NCBI RefSeq assembly: GCF_039544105.1
Contig: NZ_BAABLA010000027.1
Reading direction: 5' to 3' (one strand)
DNA: 64,000 nt
Origin: Haloechinothrix_A salitolerans
GTDB lineage: Bacteria; Actinomycetota; Actinomycetes; Mycobacteriales; Pseudonocardiaceae
Position 1 is the first letter of the stretch. Each line of letters starts with the position of its first letter. This document shows, in pieces, positions 41,891-50,234 of this stretch. The translations under genes were made by a program, and so were the position numbers. Under the pieces are notes generated by a model. It saw only the letters and a program-made list of their open reading frames with translations. It was not told the DNA's origin and did not search any database.

Positions 41891-43122
41891 GGCGTCACCT
41901 CGACGATCTCGACGCTGGGGATGGGGAAGACGAGCTTGCCACCCCATTCGGCCACATAGGACAGTTGCGCGGTGATCTCGTCGCGCAGGTTCCACGGCAG
42001 CACCAGCACGTAGTCCGGGTGGTCAGCGGCGATCCGCTCCGGCGGCAGGATCGGGATGCGCATGCCCGGCGTGTAGGTGCCGTGTTTGTAGGGGTTGCGG
42101 TCGACGGTGTAAGAAAGCAAGTCCGGGCGGATACCGCAGTAGTTCAACAACGTGTTTCCCTTACCAGGCGCGCCGTAACCGACGACGGTGTCGCCGCGCT
42201 GGGACGCCGTGAGCAGGAACACCAGCAGATCGCGCCGTAGCTGGTCCACCCGCTGTCCGAACCCGATGTAGCCGGACATGTCGTGCAGGCCTGCCGCCTT
42301 CTCCCGGGCGAAGACGTCGCGCATCCGTTCACTCGGACCGTTCGCTACCTCGGCGGGCCGCGCCCACAGCCGCAACGAACCGCCATGGGTGTCCAGCGGT
42401 TCGACGTCGACCAGCGCGAGCCCACCGGAAGCGAGTGCCCGCTGGGCCGAGGCGACGGTGTAGTACTGGAAATGCTCGTGGTAGATGGTGTCGAACTGGT
42501 TGTGCTCGATCAGCGAAAGCAGGTGGTGCACCTCGATCGACACCCAGCCGTCGTCGGCGACCAGCCGCCGCAGTCCCTCGGTGAACCCGATGACATCAGG
42601 CACGTGGGCGTAGACGTTGTTGGCGACGACTAGATCAGCGGGGCCGTGTCCCGCGCACACCGTCGCGCCCAACTCCGGGTCGAGAAACCCGGTCAACGTC
42701 GGGACCCCCGCCTCGCGCGCGGCCTCACCGACGTTGACGGACGGCTCGATACCGAGACAACGGATACCGCGCTCGACGCAATGCCGCAGCAGGTAACCGT
42801 CGTTGCTCGCGACCTCGACCACGAAGGAGTCGTCGTCCAGACCGAGCCGGTCGGCGGCGTCGGTTACGAACCGCCGAGCGTGCGCCACCCACGACGTCGA
42901 GTACGAGGAGTAGTACGCGTACTCGCGGAAGGTGTCCTCCGGCGTGATGAGCGCGGGGATCTGCGCGAGCAGACAGGACTGACACACTCGCAGGTGCAGC
43001 GGGTACGTGGGCTCCGGCTCGTCGAGCATCGCCTCGGTCAGCACTCGCTCGCATGGCGGTGTCGCTCCGAGGTCGAGCACGCTGGCTAGCGCATCCGAAC
43101 CACACAACCGGCACTGTCGCAT
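41887..43122 (-). CDS. sugar C-methyltransferase (Methyltransf_13/14 type)
   Basis: A 411-residue SAM enzyme of the TylC3/NovU group that C-methylates NDP-4-keto sugars to give branched sugars. The N-terminal zinc site reads CRLCGS and CQSCLLAQ; the SAM site is VVEVASNDGYLL; VEVHHLL-like IEVHHLLSLIEHNQFDTIYHEH is the family's active-site block; the C-terminal domain has GYGAPGKGNTLLNY. Together with the cytidylyltransferase and RmlC genes it implies a methyl-branched deoxysugar in the polymer. ATGA overlap downstream. Confidence 0.85.
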   Translation of the reverse strand: MRQCRLCGSDALASVLDLGATPPCERVLTEAMLDEPEPTYPLHLRVCQSCLLAQIPALITPEDTFREYAYYSSYSTSWVAHARRFVTDAADRLGLDDDSFVVEVASNDGYLLRHCVERGIRCLGIEPSVNVGEAAREAGVPTLTGFLDPELGATVCAGHGPADLVVANNVYAHVPDVIGFTEGLRRLVADDGWVSIEVHHLLSLIEHNQFDTIYHEHFQYYTVASAQRALASGGLALVDVEPLDTHGGSLRLWARPAEVANGPSERMRDVFAREKAAGLHDMSGYIGFGQRVDQLRRDLLVFLLTASQRGDTVVGYGAPGKGNTLLNYCGIRPDLLSYTVDRNPYKHGTYTPGMRIPILPPERIAADHPDYVLVLPWNLRDEITAQLSYVAEWGGKLVFPIPSVEIVEVTP

Positions 43123-44658
43123 CTAGTAGGCCCCCTCACCGCTCACGACGGCACGAATCGTCTTCCACAAGATCAGCGCGTCAAGGGCGAGCGACCAGTC
43201 CTCGACGTAGCGCAAGTCGAGGCGCACCGACTCTTCCCACGACAGGTCGCTGCGCCCGCTGACCTGCCACAGTCCGGTCATACCTGGCTTGACAAGCAGG
43301 CGACGTCGCACGTGCGGCGGGTACTCGGCGCACTCGCTTGGCAACGGTGGACGCGGACCGACGAGCGACATCGACCCGGCGAGCACATTCAGCAGCTGGG
43401 GCAGCTCGTCCAGGGAGTATCGGCGCAGGATCGCGCCGACGCGGGTGATGCGCGGATCGGTGCGGAGCTTGAACAGCGGCCCAGCGCCCTCGTTGTCGTC
43501 CGCGAGCTCGGCGAGGCGCTGTTCTGCGTCGGGATGCATGGTCCGGAACTTGATGATGCTGAACTCGGTGCCGTCCTTGCCGACGCGACGCTGCCGATAG
43601 AACACGCCGCCCTTGCTCTCGATCGCGATCAGTGTCGAAATGATCACCATCAGCGGAGCGAGCAGCGTCAGCAGCAACGCGGCGCCGCCCCGATCGACCA
43701 ACTCCTTGACGACTCTGCGAAACCCAGTGAACGCGGGTTCGCTGACCCGCAGTAGCGGCAGCCCGAGGACGCCGCTGATGTGCAGCCGGGGTCCGGCGAC
43801 CTCCATCAGACCGGGATCGATGACCATCTCGGTGCCGGTGCCTTCGAGGTCCCAGGCGAGCCTGCGCAGCCGATCAGGTGTCCAGTAGGCGTCCGGTGTG
43901 ATGGCGACGATGCGGTACCCACCGCGCCGCACATGTTCCGCGACGTCGTGGAACGTGCCGATGATGGGAACGCCGTCGAGGTCGGTGTCGGTGGTGGAGG
44001 GGCCAGCCATTCCCGTCTCGGTGCATACCGCGTCCACCCGCCAGCCGACATGCGCCGCGTTCCTGGTGCGGACGATGAGGTCGCGGATCGCGGCGGGATT
44101 GCCCGCGGCGAGTACGGGCAGAAGGCATCGGCCCCGGTAGCGTTGCCGGTGCAGCAGCTGCCGCAATAGGTAGCGTTGCGGAAACACCAGCAACGCGATG
44201 GCTGGCACGACGACGAACACCCACAACCGCGCACCCGCCGGGGTACCGACAGCCAACAGTGACAGGTTGAGCGTGACGACAGAGGCGAACAGTCCCTTGC
44301 CAAGCCGGTTGAACTCGTCCGGCCCCTGACCGAGCACGACTGGATGCCACACCCGGCTCAGCCCGAGCGCGCATGCCACCGCGAGCACGGTCAGCACTTC
44401 CAGGGTGACCAGGGATAATGTCGTCCATCCCGGGTGACGCATCTTCATCACGGCACCCACGACGATCACGACGAGCGCCGTCGCGAGGACGTCACCGCCG
44501 ATCACCGCCTGCCGGTAGCGGGGCTCCCACCGGGTGGCCGACAGGCTGAACGCACGGCGCTCTCGGTGTTTTCCACGCGGTCGCTGCCGAGTCCAAGCGG
44601 GGCGAGCGGGTCCGGTCGAAATCGGACTCGCGAGCCGAGAGTCGACGTCTTCGGTCAC
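43123..44658 (-). CDS. polyprenyl glycosylphosphotransferase (initiating sugar transferase)
   Basis: The enzyme that puts the first sugar phosphate on undecaprenyl phosphate. The 511 residues include four N-terminal membrane segments, a soluble middle domain, a re-entrant hydrophobic segment (LLLTLLAPLMVIIS), then the catalytic block with YRQRRVGKDG, FSIIKFRTMHPDAE, LRRYSLDELPQLLNVL, GPRPPLP and KPGMTGLWQVSGRSDLSWEE. I use GTG 44658, ten bases after AGGGGG; an upstream reading to 44727 is less likely. It heads the leftward operon that runs to 32615. The stop abuts the C-methyltransferase start. Confidence 0.85.
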   Translation of the reverse strand: MTEDVDSRLASPISTGPARPAWTRQRPRGKHRERRAFSLSATRWEPRYRQAVIGGDVLATALVVIVVGAVMKMRHPGWTTLSLVTLEVLTVLAVACALGLSRVWHPVVLGQGPDEFNRLGKGLFASVVTLNLSLLAVGTPAGARLWVFVVVPAIALLVFPQRYLLRQLLHRQRYRGRCLLPVLAAGNPAAIRDLIVRTRNAAHVGWRVDAVCTETGMAGPSTTDTDLDGVPIIGTFHDVAEHVRRGGYRIVAITPDAYWTPDRLRRLAWDLEGTGTEMVIDPGLMEVAGPRLHISGVLGLPLLRVSEPAFTGFRRVVKELVDRGGAALLLTLLAPLMVIISTLIAIESKGGVFYRQRRVGKDGTEFSIIKFRTMHPDAEQRLAELADDNEGAGPLFKLRTDPRITRVGAILRRYSLDELPQLLNVLAGSMSLVGPRPPLPSECAEYPPHVRRRLLVKPGMTGLWQVSGRSDLSWEESVRLDLRYVEDWSLALDALILWKTIRAVVSGEGAY

Positions 44659-44747
44659 TCTGTCCCGCCCCCTAACCGTGCCATTACCGGGGCCTGCCCG
44701 TGCCCCAGCTCGGGTACGCCCGTCCACTGTGGTGTCCTCACGTGTGC

Positions 44748-44771
44748 CGTGACCGCCAACATGCGGTCACG
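44748..44771. promoter_or_regulatory. 9-bp inverted repeat before the leftward polysaccharide operon
   Basis: CGTGACCGC and GCGGTCACG are perfect arms separated by CAACAT, 90 bases before the glycosylphosphotransferase start and within the 279-base gap that must hold the operon promoter. An operator is the simplest reading; no regulator gene is adjacent. Confidence 0.5.
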
Positions 44772-44937
44772 CAGTCCGCGGGTTACTGCCCCTAACTTCG
44801 CGTGGTCACCTGGAAGAGTTACGGCCTGGCCGGACTTGGGACGCGATATTCGTTAAAAGGGCATTACGGGAGGAAGCAGGCAGCGCTCGAGTCGCCCCGG
44901 CGAACGTCCGCCGAGCACAGTGAAGGCGTCATCCACC

Positions 44938-46650
44938 TCAGTCACCGCGGGGCAGCTCCCGGCGCCGTCCCCGCTCGACAGCGCGCGCCGAAAGGCCGGA
45001 ACCGAGAGTGGTGGCGGAACGCCCGCTCAGCTCATCGCGGCCGGCGTCAGGGTCGATAACGCGGCTGGCCCTCACGTGCTGAACGCGTGGCCGGTCACTA
45101 TCCGCGGCCAACGCGTCCGAGCTACTCGCCGCCTCACCGCTGGACTCCTCGTGCACGGTGACGCTGCGTTTCCTGGTGAAGGTGACCCGCAGTTCCTCGA
45201 CGTCCTCCAGCAGCGTGCGGGCCGTCTTCACCGGATTGGTCGCGACCTGGGCGGGCAGCTGGGTGATGCGCTCCGGGATCAGTCCAGTAACGGCTCGCGC
45301 GAGGCTCGGCAGTGGGCCAGGCAAGTTGTCCAGCGGCCCCGGCACGTGACGCGACACGTCGCCGGATCCGGACGGGCGCTTCAGTGCGGTCCCAGCGGCA
45401 TCGGCGGGCACGGCGGAACCAGCCTCCGGAACAACGTTCGCCGAGGAACCCGCATCCTGGCCGTCCGAGCCGCTGGCGGCCAGCGCCTTCGCCGTAGCCC
45501 ACTCCCCCTCACGACGCGCGGTCGCGGTCAGCACGGGCCGCTCCACGTCGGGTCGTTCCGCGAGCGCGGCGAGCGCTACGGCCCGCTCCGCGGGTGGCAG
45601 CGACGCGTGCGCGGCAGCCGCCTCGGTGCGTGCCTCCGCTCGTGCGATCGCCAGCGCGGTGTCCGCTTCCTCCTCGGCCCGAAGCCGCTCCCGTCGCGCG
45701 AGGATCCTGCGGTCCTGCTCGGTCTGACCTCGCCAGAGTCGCAACAGCAACGGCAGCAGGGTCAGCGCCACGAAGAACGTCAGCACCCCGAGCCGAAGCA
45801 CAAGCGCCACAGGGTGCGCCGCAGTGTAGCCGTGCATCGCCTGCCACCTGGCGTCGATGCCGGAGTCGGCCCGGGCCAGCGAGACCGCGCGCTCCCGATC
45901 GGCGGCTAGCTGTTCACGCAGCTCAGCGATGTCGCGGTCGAAACCTGGTGCGTCCTGGTTCCGCTCCGCGCGCGCCCGCGCCAGGTCGCGCTCCGCCGCC
46001 GCGAGGGCGGCTTGGGCTTCGCGGGCTTCGTCAGCAAGGCCGGGGTCACCGGTGATCTGGTCCGTCGGACACCCAGGGCCCGGGTCGACCTCACAGCGCG
46101 CCACCGCACGGGCGCTGTTGCGCTGCGCGATAGCGGCGTTGACGTCCGTGTCGAGCTCCCGCCGCTCCTGCTGCAGCCGCTCCAGCCGCTGCGCGGGTTC
46201 GCTGGTCGCGACGTCGGCGCGGGCCTGGTCGACTTTGTCGTTCAGCGCGCGGTCGACCGGTCCCGCGAACAGCGCCAACGCGGCCAGCTCCCCCACCACG
46301 AGCCCGATGAGCACCGCGACGAGCCCGCCAACGACGTCGCCCAGCCCGAATCGCCTGGTGCGCGTCAGTCTGCTCGCCAACACCCTGCCGAACGCGCCCA
46401 CCAGCAACCCGAGCGGCAGTGTGAACGCCGCAGCCAGCAGTGGGTGCACGGAACTGACACTGAGCGTCGCCGCCGTGGCCACACCCCACGCCATCAGCGC
46501 GTTGAGCAACACCAGGAAGCCCGCGAGCTGGTAGGTAGCGCGTTCGTCTCGGTCAGCGAGGTCGCGCCAGTGACCACCGCCGAACCACACCATCAGCCTG
46601 CCCGCTCGCGTGATCGGCTCGGACGTCTCTGCGGAAGCAACGGAAGACAC
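44938..46650 (-). CDS. DUF4407 membrane protein
   Basis: A 570-residue DUF4407 protein of unknown function. Membrane segments lie near 40-60, 65-90, 105-130 and 290-315; between the third and fourth is a long Ala/Arg/Glu-rich coiled-coil stretch (about 135-270), and a disordered charged tail follows. Length and layout fit the family. GTG 46650 with AAGGAG at ideal spacing is the start. The gene runs with, but is separated from, the polysaccharide operon; no link can be shown. Confidence 0.75.
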   Translation of the reverse strand: MSSVASAETSEPITRAGRLMVWFGGGHWRDLADRDERATYQLAGFLVLLNALMAWGVATAATLSVSSVHPLLAAAFTLPLGLLVGAFGRVLASRLTRTRRFGLGDVVGGLVAVLIGLVVGELAALALFAGPVDRALNDKVDQARADVATSEPAQRLERLQQERRELDTDVNAAIAQRNSARAVARCEVDPGPGCPTDQITGDPGLADEAREAQAALAAAERDLARARAERNQDAPGFDRDIAELREQLAADRERAVSLARADSGIDARWQAMHGYTAAHPVALVLRLGVLTFFVALTLLPLLLRLWRGQTEQDRRILARRERLRAEEEADTALAIARAEARTEAAAAHASLPPAERAVALAALAERPDVERPVLTATARREGEWATAKALAASGSDGQDAGSSANVVPEAGSAVPADAAGTALKRPSGSGDVSRHVPGPLDNLPGPLPSLARAVTGLIPERITQLPAQVATNPVKTARTLLEDVEELRVTFTRKRSVTVHEESSGEAASSSDALAADSDRPRVQHVRASRVIDPDAGRDELSGRSATTLGSGLSARAVERGRRRELPRGD

Positions 46651-46771
46651 AGCTTCTCCTTCGCGGGGGCGGCCAGGCACAAGGCGGCGGGAACCGAGCC
46701 ATCATGGGCCGTTCGCTGGGCGTCGACCAGGCTTTTGTAACCGGCTTCACCGGGTGATTCGTGCCGGAGTG

Positions 46772-48265
46772 TCAGCTCGCGCGCAACTCGTAGTCGTCCA
46801 GCGGAAAGCGGTTGGCCCGCCACCGCGCGGTGACGCTGGACTGAGGCCGAACGATGGACGGCCTGCCGTCGCGGTCAAGGTAGTAAGTGTTGGACCCGGC
46901 GCAGGACGGGTTGAGGAACAGCGTCTTCTCGTGTCCGGTGTCCATCTCCCGGTAGAACCGGCGTTGCGCGTCCGGGCGCACCCCTGCGTACGTGGCGCCG
47001 TTGCGCAAGGCGTGGCTGATGACGCGCTGCGCGTGCCGGGTCTGCGACTCCACCATGACCAGCCAGGACCAGCTCGTCGCGAAGTGCGGGGCCGGGATCA
47101 GGAACAGGTTCGGGAAACCGGTGACGCTGATGCCCTCGTAGGCCTGGTAGCGGTTGTCGACCCACCAGTCCCGCAGATCGACACCGCCCTCGCCGCGCAG
47201 CGGGTAGCCGGGCACGCTGTCGTACTCGAGGAACTGGAACCCGGTCGCCAGGATGAGCGTGTCGATCTCACGAACCTGACCGTCGACGGTCTCGATGCCG
47301 TGCGGCAGGATGCGCTGAATCTTCTCGGTCACCAGGTCGACGTTGTCGCGGGTGAAGGTGCGCCAGTAGTCGTTGGACAACGCGGGACGTTTGCAACCGA
47401 ACTCGTACTGCGGCCGCAGCCGCCGACGCAGCTCAGGGTCGGGCACTTGACGTTCCAGGTGGCGCTCCGCGAGCTTCCGGATTCCTTTCACCAGGAACGG
47501 CAGCCGTGTGTGGTTGGTGACGCCGAGCAGCATCGCGATCTCGATCCCGGCGCTCACCGCCGCGCGGGCGGCCCAGCGCGCGGGCGGCAACGCGCCAAAC
47601 AGGCGCCGCACAGCCGGTGGCACCCGCACATCAGGCCGCGGCACGACCCAGATCGGGGTGCGCTGATAGACGTCGAGCCGCTCGACCTTCTTGGCGATCT
47701 CCGGTACGAGCTGCACCGACGTGGCGCCGGTCCCGATGACGGCGACACGCTCACCGGTGAGGTCGTGGTCGTCGTCCCAATGCAGCGTGTGGATGGTCTT
47801 GCCCGCGAAGTCCTCGACGCCGTCGATGTCGGGGCGCTTCGCCTTGGAGAACACGCCGTGCGCCGAGATGAGAAACCGCGCGCTGAGGGTGCGGCCGCCG
47901 GCGGTACGGACGCGCCAGCGGTGGTCGTCCTCATCGAACTCGGCGTCGACGACCTCGGTGTTGAACCGCACATGCTCGCGAAGGCCGTAGCGGTCGACGA
48001 CGTCGTCGACGTAGTCCTTGACCTCGGCGCCGCGTGCGAAAACGCGTCGCCAGTCGCTCTTCTGCGCGAAGGAGAACTGATAGGTCACCGACGGGATGTC
48101 CACCGCGACGCCGGGATAGCGGTTGTCGCGCCAGGTACCGCCGACATCGTCGGCGCGCTCCAGCATGACGAAGTCGTCGATGCCCGCGTCCTTGAGCCGG
48201 ATCGCCGCGCAGATCCCGGCGAAACCAGCCCCGACGATCACCACCTCGTGCACGTCGTCCGACAT
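46772..48265 (-). CDS. flavin-containing Baeyer-Villiger-type monooxygenase
   Basis: A 497-residue FAD- and NADPH-dependent monooxygenase. FAD site VIVGAGFAGICAAIRL at the N-terminus, the Baeyer-Villiger fingerprint FAGKTIHTLHWD (FxGxxxHxxxWD form) near 150, NADP site VIGTGATSVQ, and ATGFQ near 370. Such enzymes insert oxygen beside a ketone or oxidise a heteroatom; substrate unknown. The ATG at 48265 is preceded by GAGG. A palindrome upstream at 48302 suggests a dedicated repressor. Confidence 0.85.
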   Translation of the reverse strand: MSDDVHEVVIVGAGFAGICAAIRLKDAGIDDFVMLERADDVGGTWRDNRYPGVAVDIPSVTYQFSFAQKSDWRRVFARGAEVKDYVDDVVDRYGLREHVRFNTEVVDAEFDEDDHRWRVRTAGGRTLSARFLISAHGVFSKAKRPDIDGVEDFAGKTIHTLHWDDDHDLTGERVAVIGTGATSVQLVPEIAKKVERLDVYQRTPIWVVPRPDVRVPPAVRRLFGALPPARWAARAAVSAGIEIAMLLGVTNHTRLPFLVKGIRKLAERHLERQVPDPELRRRLRPQYEFGCKRPALSNDYWRTFTRDNVDLVTEKIQRILPHGIETVDGQVREIDTLILATGFQFLEYDSVPGYPLRGEGGVDLRDWWVDNRYQAYEGISVTGFPNLFLIPAPHFATSWSWLVMVESQTRHAQRVISHALRNGATYAGVRPDAQRRFYREMDTGHEKTLFLNPSCAGSNTYYLDRDGRPSIVRPQSSVTARWRANRFPLDDYELRAS

Positions 48266-48301
48266 CGCCTTGCCTCGCAATCATTGATGAACACCGCTTC
48301 A

Positions 48302-48316
48302 GATACCGATGGTATC
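48302..48316. promoter_or_regulatory. palindromic operator candidate before the monooxygenase
   Basis: GATACC-GAT-GGTATC is a perfect palindrome with a 3-base spacer, 37 bases before the monooxygenase ATG. Size and shape fit a TetR-type operator. No TetR gene is found in the window. Confidence 0.5.
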
Positions 48317-48368
48317 CGAAATGCCCGTGCGGTGTCACGTGCCCCTCGCCACGGTTGGACGCGAGTTG

Positions 48369-48415
48369 GTGAAGGGCGTCTTCGCAACGCCACGTGTCGC
48401 GAAGACGCCCTTCAC
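48369..48415. repeat. inverted-repeat element, 17-bp perfect arms
   Basis: GTGAAGGGCGTCTTCGC (48369-48385) pairs perfectly with 48399-48415 around a 13-base loop. The ends GTGAAGGGC/GCCCTTCAC are shared with the element inside the gene at 11190-11236. It lies between the small secreted peptide gene and the monooxygenase gene, so it may also serve as terminator for the former. Confidence 0.8.
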
Positions 48416-48567
48416 TTCATCGCCGATGGAGCCGACGGCGGAACACGGAGGACCTGGCGGGCACGGGGTTCGCTCCCAGAACATGCCTGGCAGGCCCTCC
48501 CCCCGACTGATGTCGCCGTGTCCCGGCCGCCTCCTCGGCGATCGCACGGCGCGCGGGGCGGGCGCGC

Positions 48568-48756
48568 CTATCCGATGCTGATCACGAGACTGCCGATGGT
48601 GATCAGGATGTCGTCGCCGTCGAACAAGTCGATGACGATTCCTGGATCACCCACCGTGATGTCCGAACTCGGTGCCGCGTGAGCCGCTGGCGCGAGCACC
48701 AAGACGCCGGCGGCCATGGTTGCCGTCAGCCCTGCCAGTCGTGTTGTCCGGCGCAT
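48568..48756 (-). CDS. small secreted peptide, unknown function
   Basis: A 62-residue protein with a clear signal peptide (MRRTTRLAG, a hydrophobic core, then PAAHAA cleavage region near 27-28). The mature part is about 35 residues, without Cys, made of alternating acidic and beta-branched residues (DITVGDPGIVIDLFDGDD, then LITIGSLVISIG). AGGAGG sits at ideal spacing before the ATG, so expression is likely strong. No family is recognised. The pattern is prone to beta structure, and a surface fibre or matrix peptide is one guess. Readings extending upstream are not supported. Confidence 0.7.
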   Translation of the reverse strand: MRRTTRLAGLTATMAAGVLVLAPAAHAAPSSDITVGDPGIVIDLFDGDDILITIGSLVISIG

Positions 48757-49116
48757 CTCGCTACCTCCTGATTGGGGTGAAACCCCATGGTCAGGGGCAC
48801 GTGGCTGTGATCGCGAGAGGCTGGCGACACCACCACACGGCAGGTGGCCAATCACTACCCGAATGCCAGTAATCACTTTCCGTGGTCGACGGGAGGTTGT
48901 CGCGATATCACCTGCTCGCGCGTTTTTTCCGCCCGGGATGGCGGCGAACCTGAACCGCCCACCACGCACAGAAAGCGCGAATCTCCGACGCCGCGCGCGA
49001 GGATGCCCGCCGCACCTCGACCTTTTGGGCCTGTGACAGCATTATGTCTGTTTCATCCGTTTCTGCCCGCAACAACCCTAGGAACGTCCAGATGACGTTA
49101 GGGCAGACTGCGGACC
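48757..49116. other. 360-base divergent intergenic region
   Basis: No gene is supported between the leftward secreted peptide and the rightward NUDIX gene. It should contain both promoters. The stretch 49030-49060 is relatively A/T-rich (CATTATGTCTGTTTCATCC). No convincing -35/-10 pair or structured RNA was found. Confidence 0.5.
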
Positions 49117-49584
49117 ATGGCAGGCAAGCGCAGCGCCGGGCTCCTCGTCTATCGCACGCGAGCGGGAGCGACGGAAGTTCTACTCGCCCACATGGGCGGA
49201 CCGTTCTGGTCGCGGCGCGACGCCGGGGCGTGGTCCATCCCGAAGGGCGAGTACGACGACATCGAGGAACCGCGCGCGGCGGCGTTTCGCGAATTCCGCG
49301 AGGAGTTGGGCCTCGCACCGCCGGCCGGCGACGTGATCGCACTCGGCGACGTCCGGCAATCCGGCGGCAAGGTCGTCACGGCGTGGGCGGTGGCGGGCGA
49401 CGTCGACCCGGACGCCATCGACCCTGGCACCTTCGAGATGGAATGGCCACGAGGGTCAGGGCGGATACGAGAGTTTCCCGAGGTCGACCGGGTGGCGTGG
49501 TTCGGGCTCGACGAGGCGGTCGAGAAAATCGTCGCTGGCCAGCGCGACCTGCTGGAGCGGTTCCGCGAGCGCCTTGACTCGTAG
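49117..49584 (+). CDS. NUDIX hydrolase
   Basis: A 155-residue cytosolic pyrophosphohydrolase. The NUDIX box runs from GEYDDIEEPRAAAFREFREE into LGL, matching G-x5-E-x7-R-E-U-x-E-E-x-G-U. Preceding IPKGEY and the N-terminus KRSAGLLVYR resemble the actinobacterial Ap4A-type or general NUDIX proteins of this length. Substrate is not predictable. It is a single gene; the next starts 70 bases on. Confidence 0.85.
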   Translation: MAGKRSAGLLVYRTRAGATEVLLAHMGGPFWSRRDAGAWSIPKGEYDDIEEPRAAAFREFREELGLAPPAGDVIALGDVRQSGGKVVTAWAVAGDVDPDAIDPGTFEMEWPRGSGRIREFPEVDRVAWFGLDEAVEKIVAGQRDLLERFRERLDS

Positions 49585-49654
49585 CGATGCCGCCTGATGA
49601 CCAGGCGCACCGTCCGAGCGGTGATACCGTGCACTGTCGTCGAGACGAGGGGGC

Positions 49655-50209
49655 ATGTTGACAGCGGCTGAGTATGAGGAGCGGTACGGGCCCAATCCAC
49701 GGAGCGTGATCTTTCTCCTGGTCAGCGCGGTCTTCGTCGGGGTATTCCTTTGGCCGGGACCTGACATACCGATACTCGTGCGGGTTTTGGGACTGGCCTT
49801 GTTCGGTGGCGGCAGCGTGATCATGCTGCTGCTCATGTTCTCCAGGAAGACAGCCTTACGGGTCGATTCCTCGGGGATCACGTTGGGTGGCTCCCCGCCA
49901 CGTTATCGGGCGACCACGGCTTTCGTCCCGTGGCGCGACGTCGTCGCCGTGGTGCTGTGGCGGCAGCGCATGGCTCCCGGCGCGAGGATGGATTACGTCG
50001 GAGTGCAACGGAAGAAGGGTCTGCCACCGCTGCCCGGCCCAGGCACCGGTCGGCTCGGCCAGCGCACCGCGTCGGTTATCATCCCGCACATTCCCGGGGA
50101 GGTCACGGTCGCCAGCCGCCCGGTGAACGGATGGTCGCTTGACCCGGCGTCGCTCGAATCGAGCGTGAAACGAGTCGCGCCACACGTCAGCGTGATCGAC
50201 GCTCGGTAG
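49655..50209 (+). CDS. membrane protein of unknown function with PH-like tail
   Basis: A 184-residue protein with two membrane segments (about 17-33 and 40-62) followed by a soluble beta-rich part (LRVDSSGITLGG, FVPWRDVVAVVLWRQR) that looks like a bacterial PH-type domain. Not recognised further. The start is ATG with GAGGGGG close by; a TTG one codon later is better spaced. It converges on the J-domain gene with a 25-base gap. Confidence 0.6.
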   Translation: MLTAAEYEERYGPNPRSVIFLLVSAVFVGVFLWPGPDIPILVRVLGLALFGGGSVIMLLLMFSRKTALRVDSSGITLGGSPPRYRATTAFVPWRDVVAVVLWRQRMAPGARMDYVGVQRKKGLPPLPGPGTGRLGQRTASVIIPHIPGEVTVASRPVNGWSLDPASLESSVKRVAPHVSVIDAR

Positions 50210-50234
50210 CGCGTCGAGCAGTGTCGAGTAGCGC

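Noticed and set aside
46610..48682. 690-codon rightward reading frame across the monooxygenase gene
   Set aside because: Antisense shadow; the leftward protein shows FAD and Baeyer-Villiger motifs.
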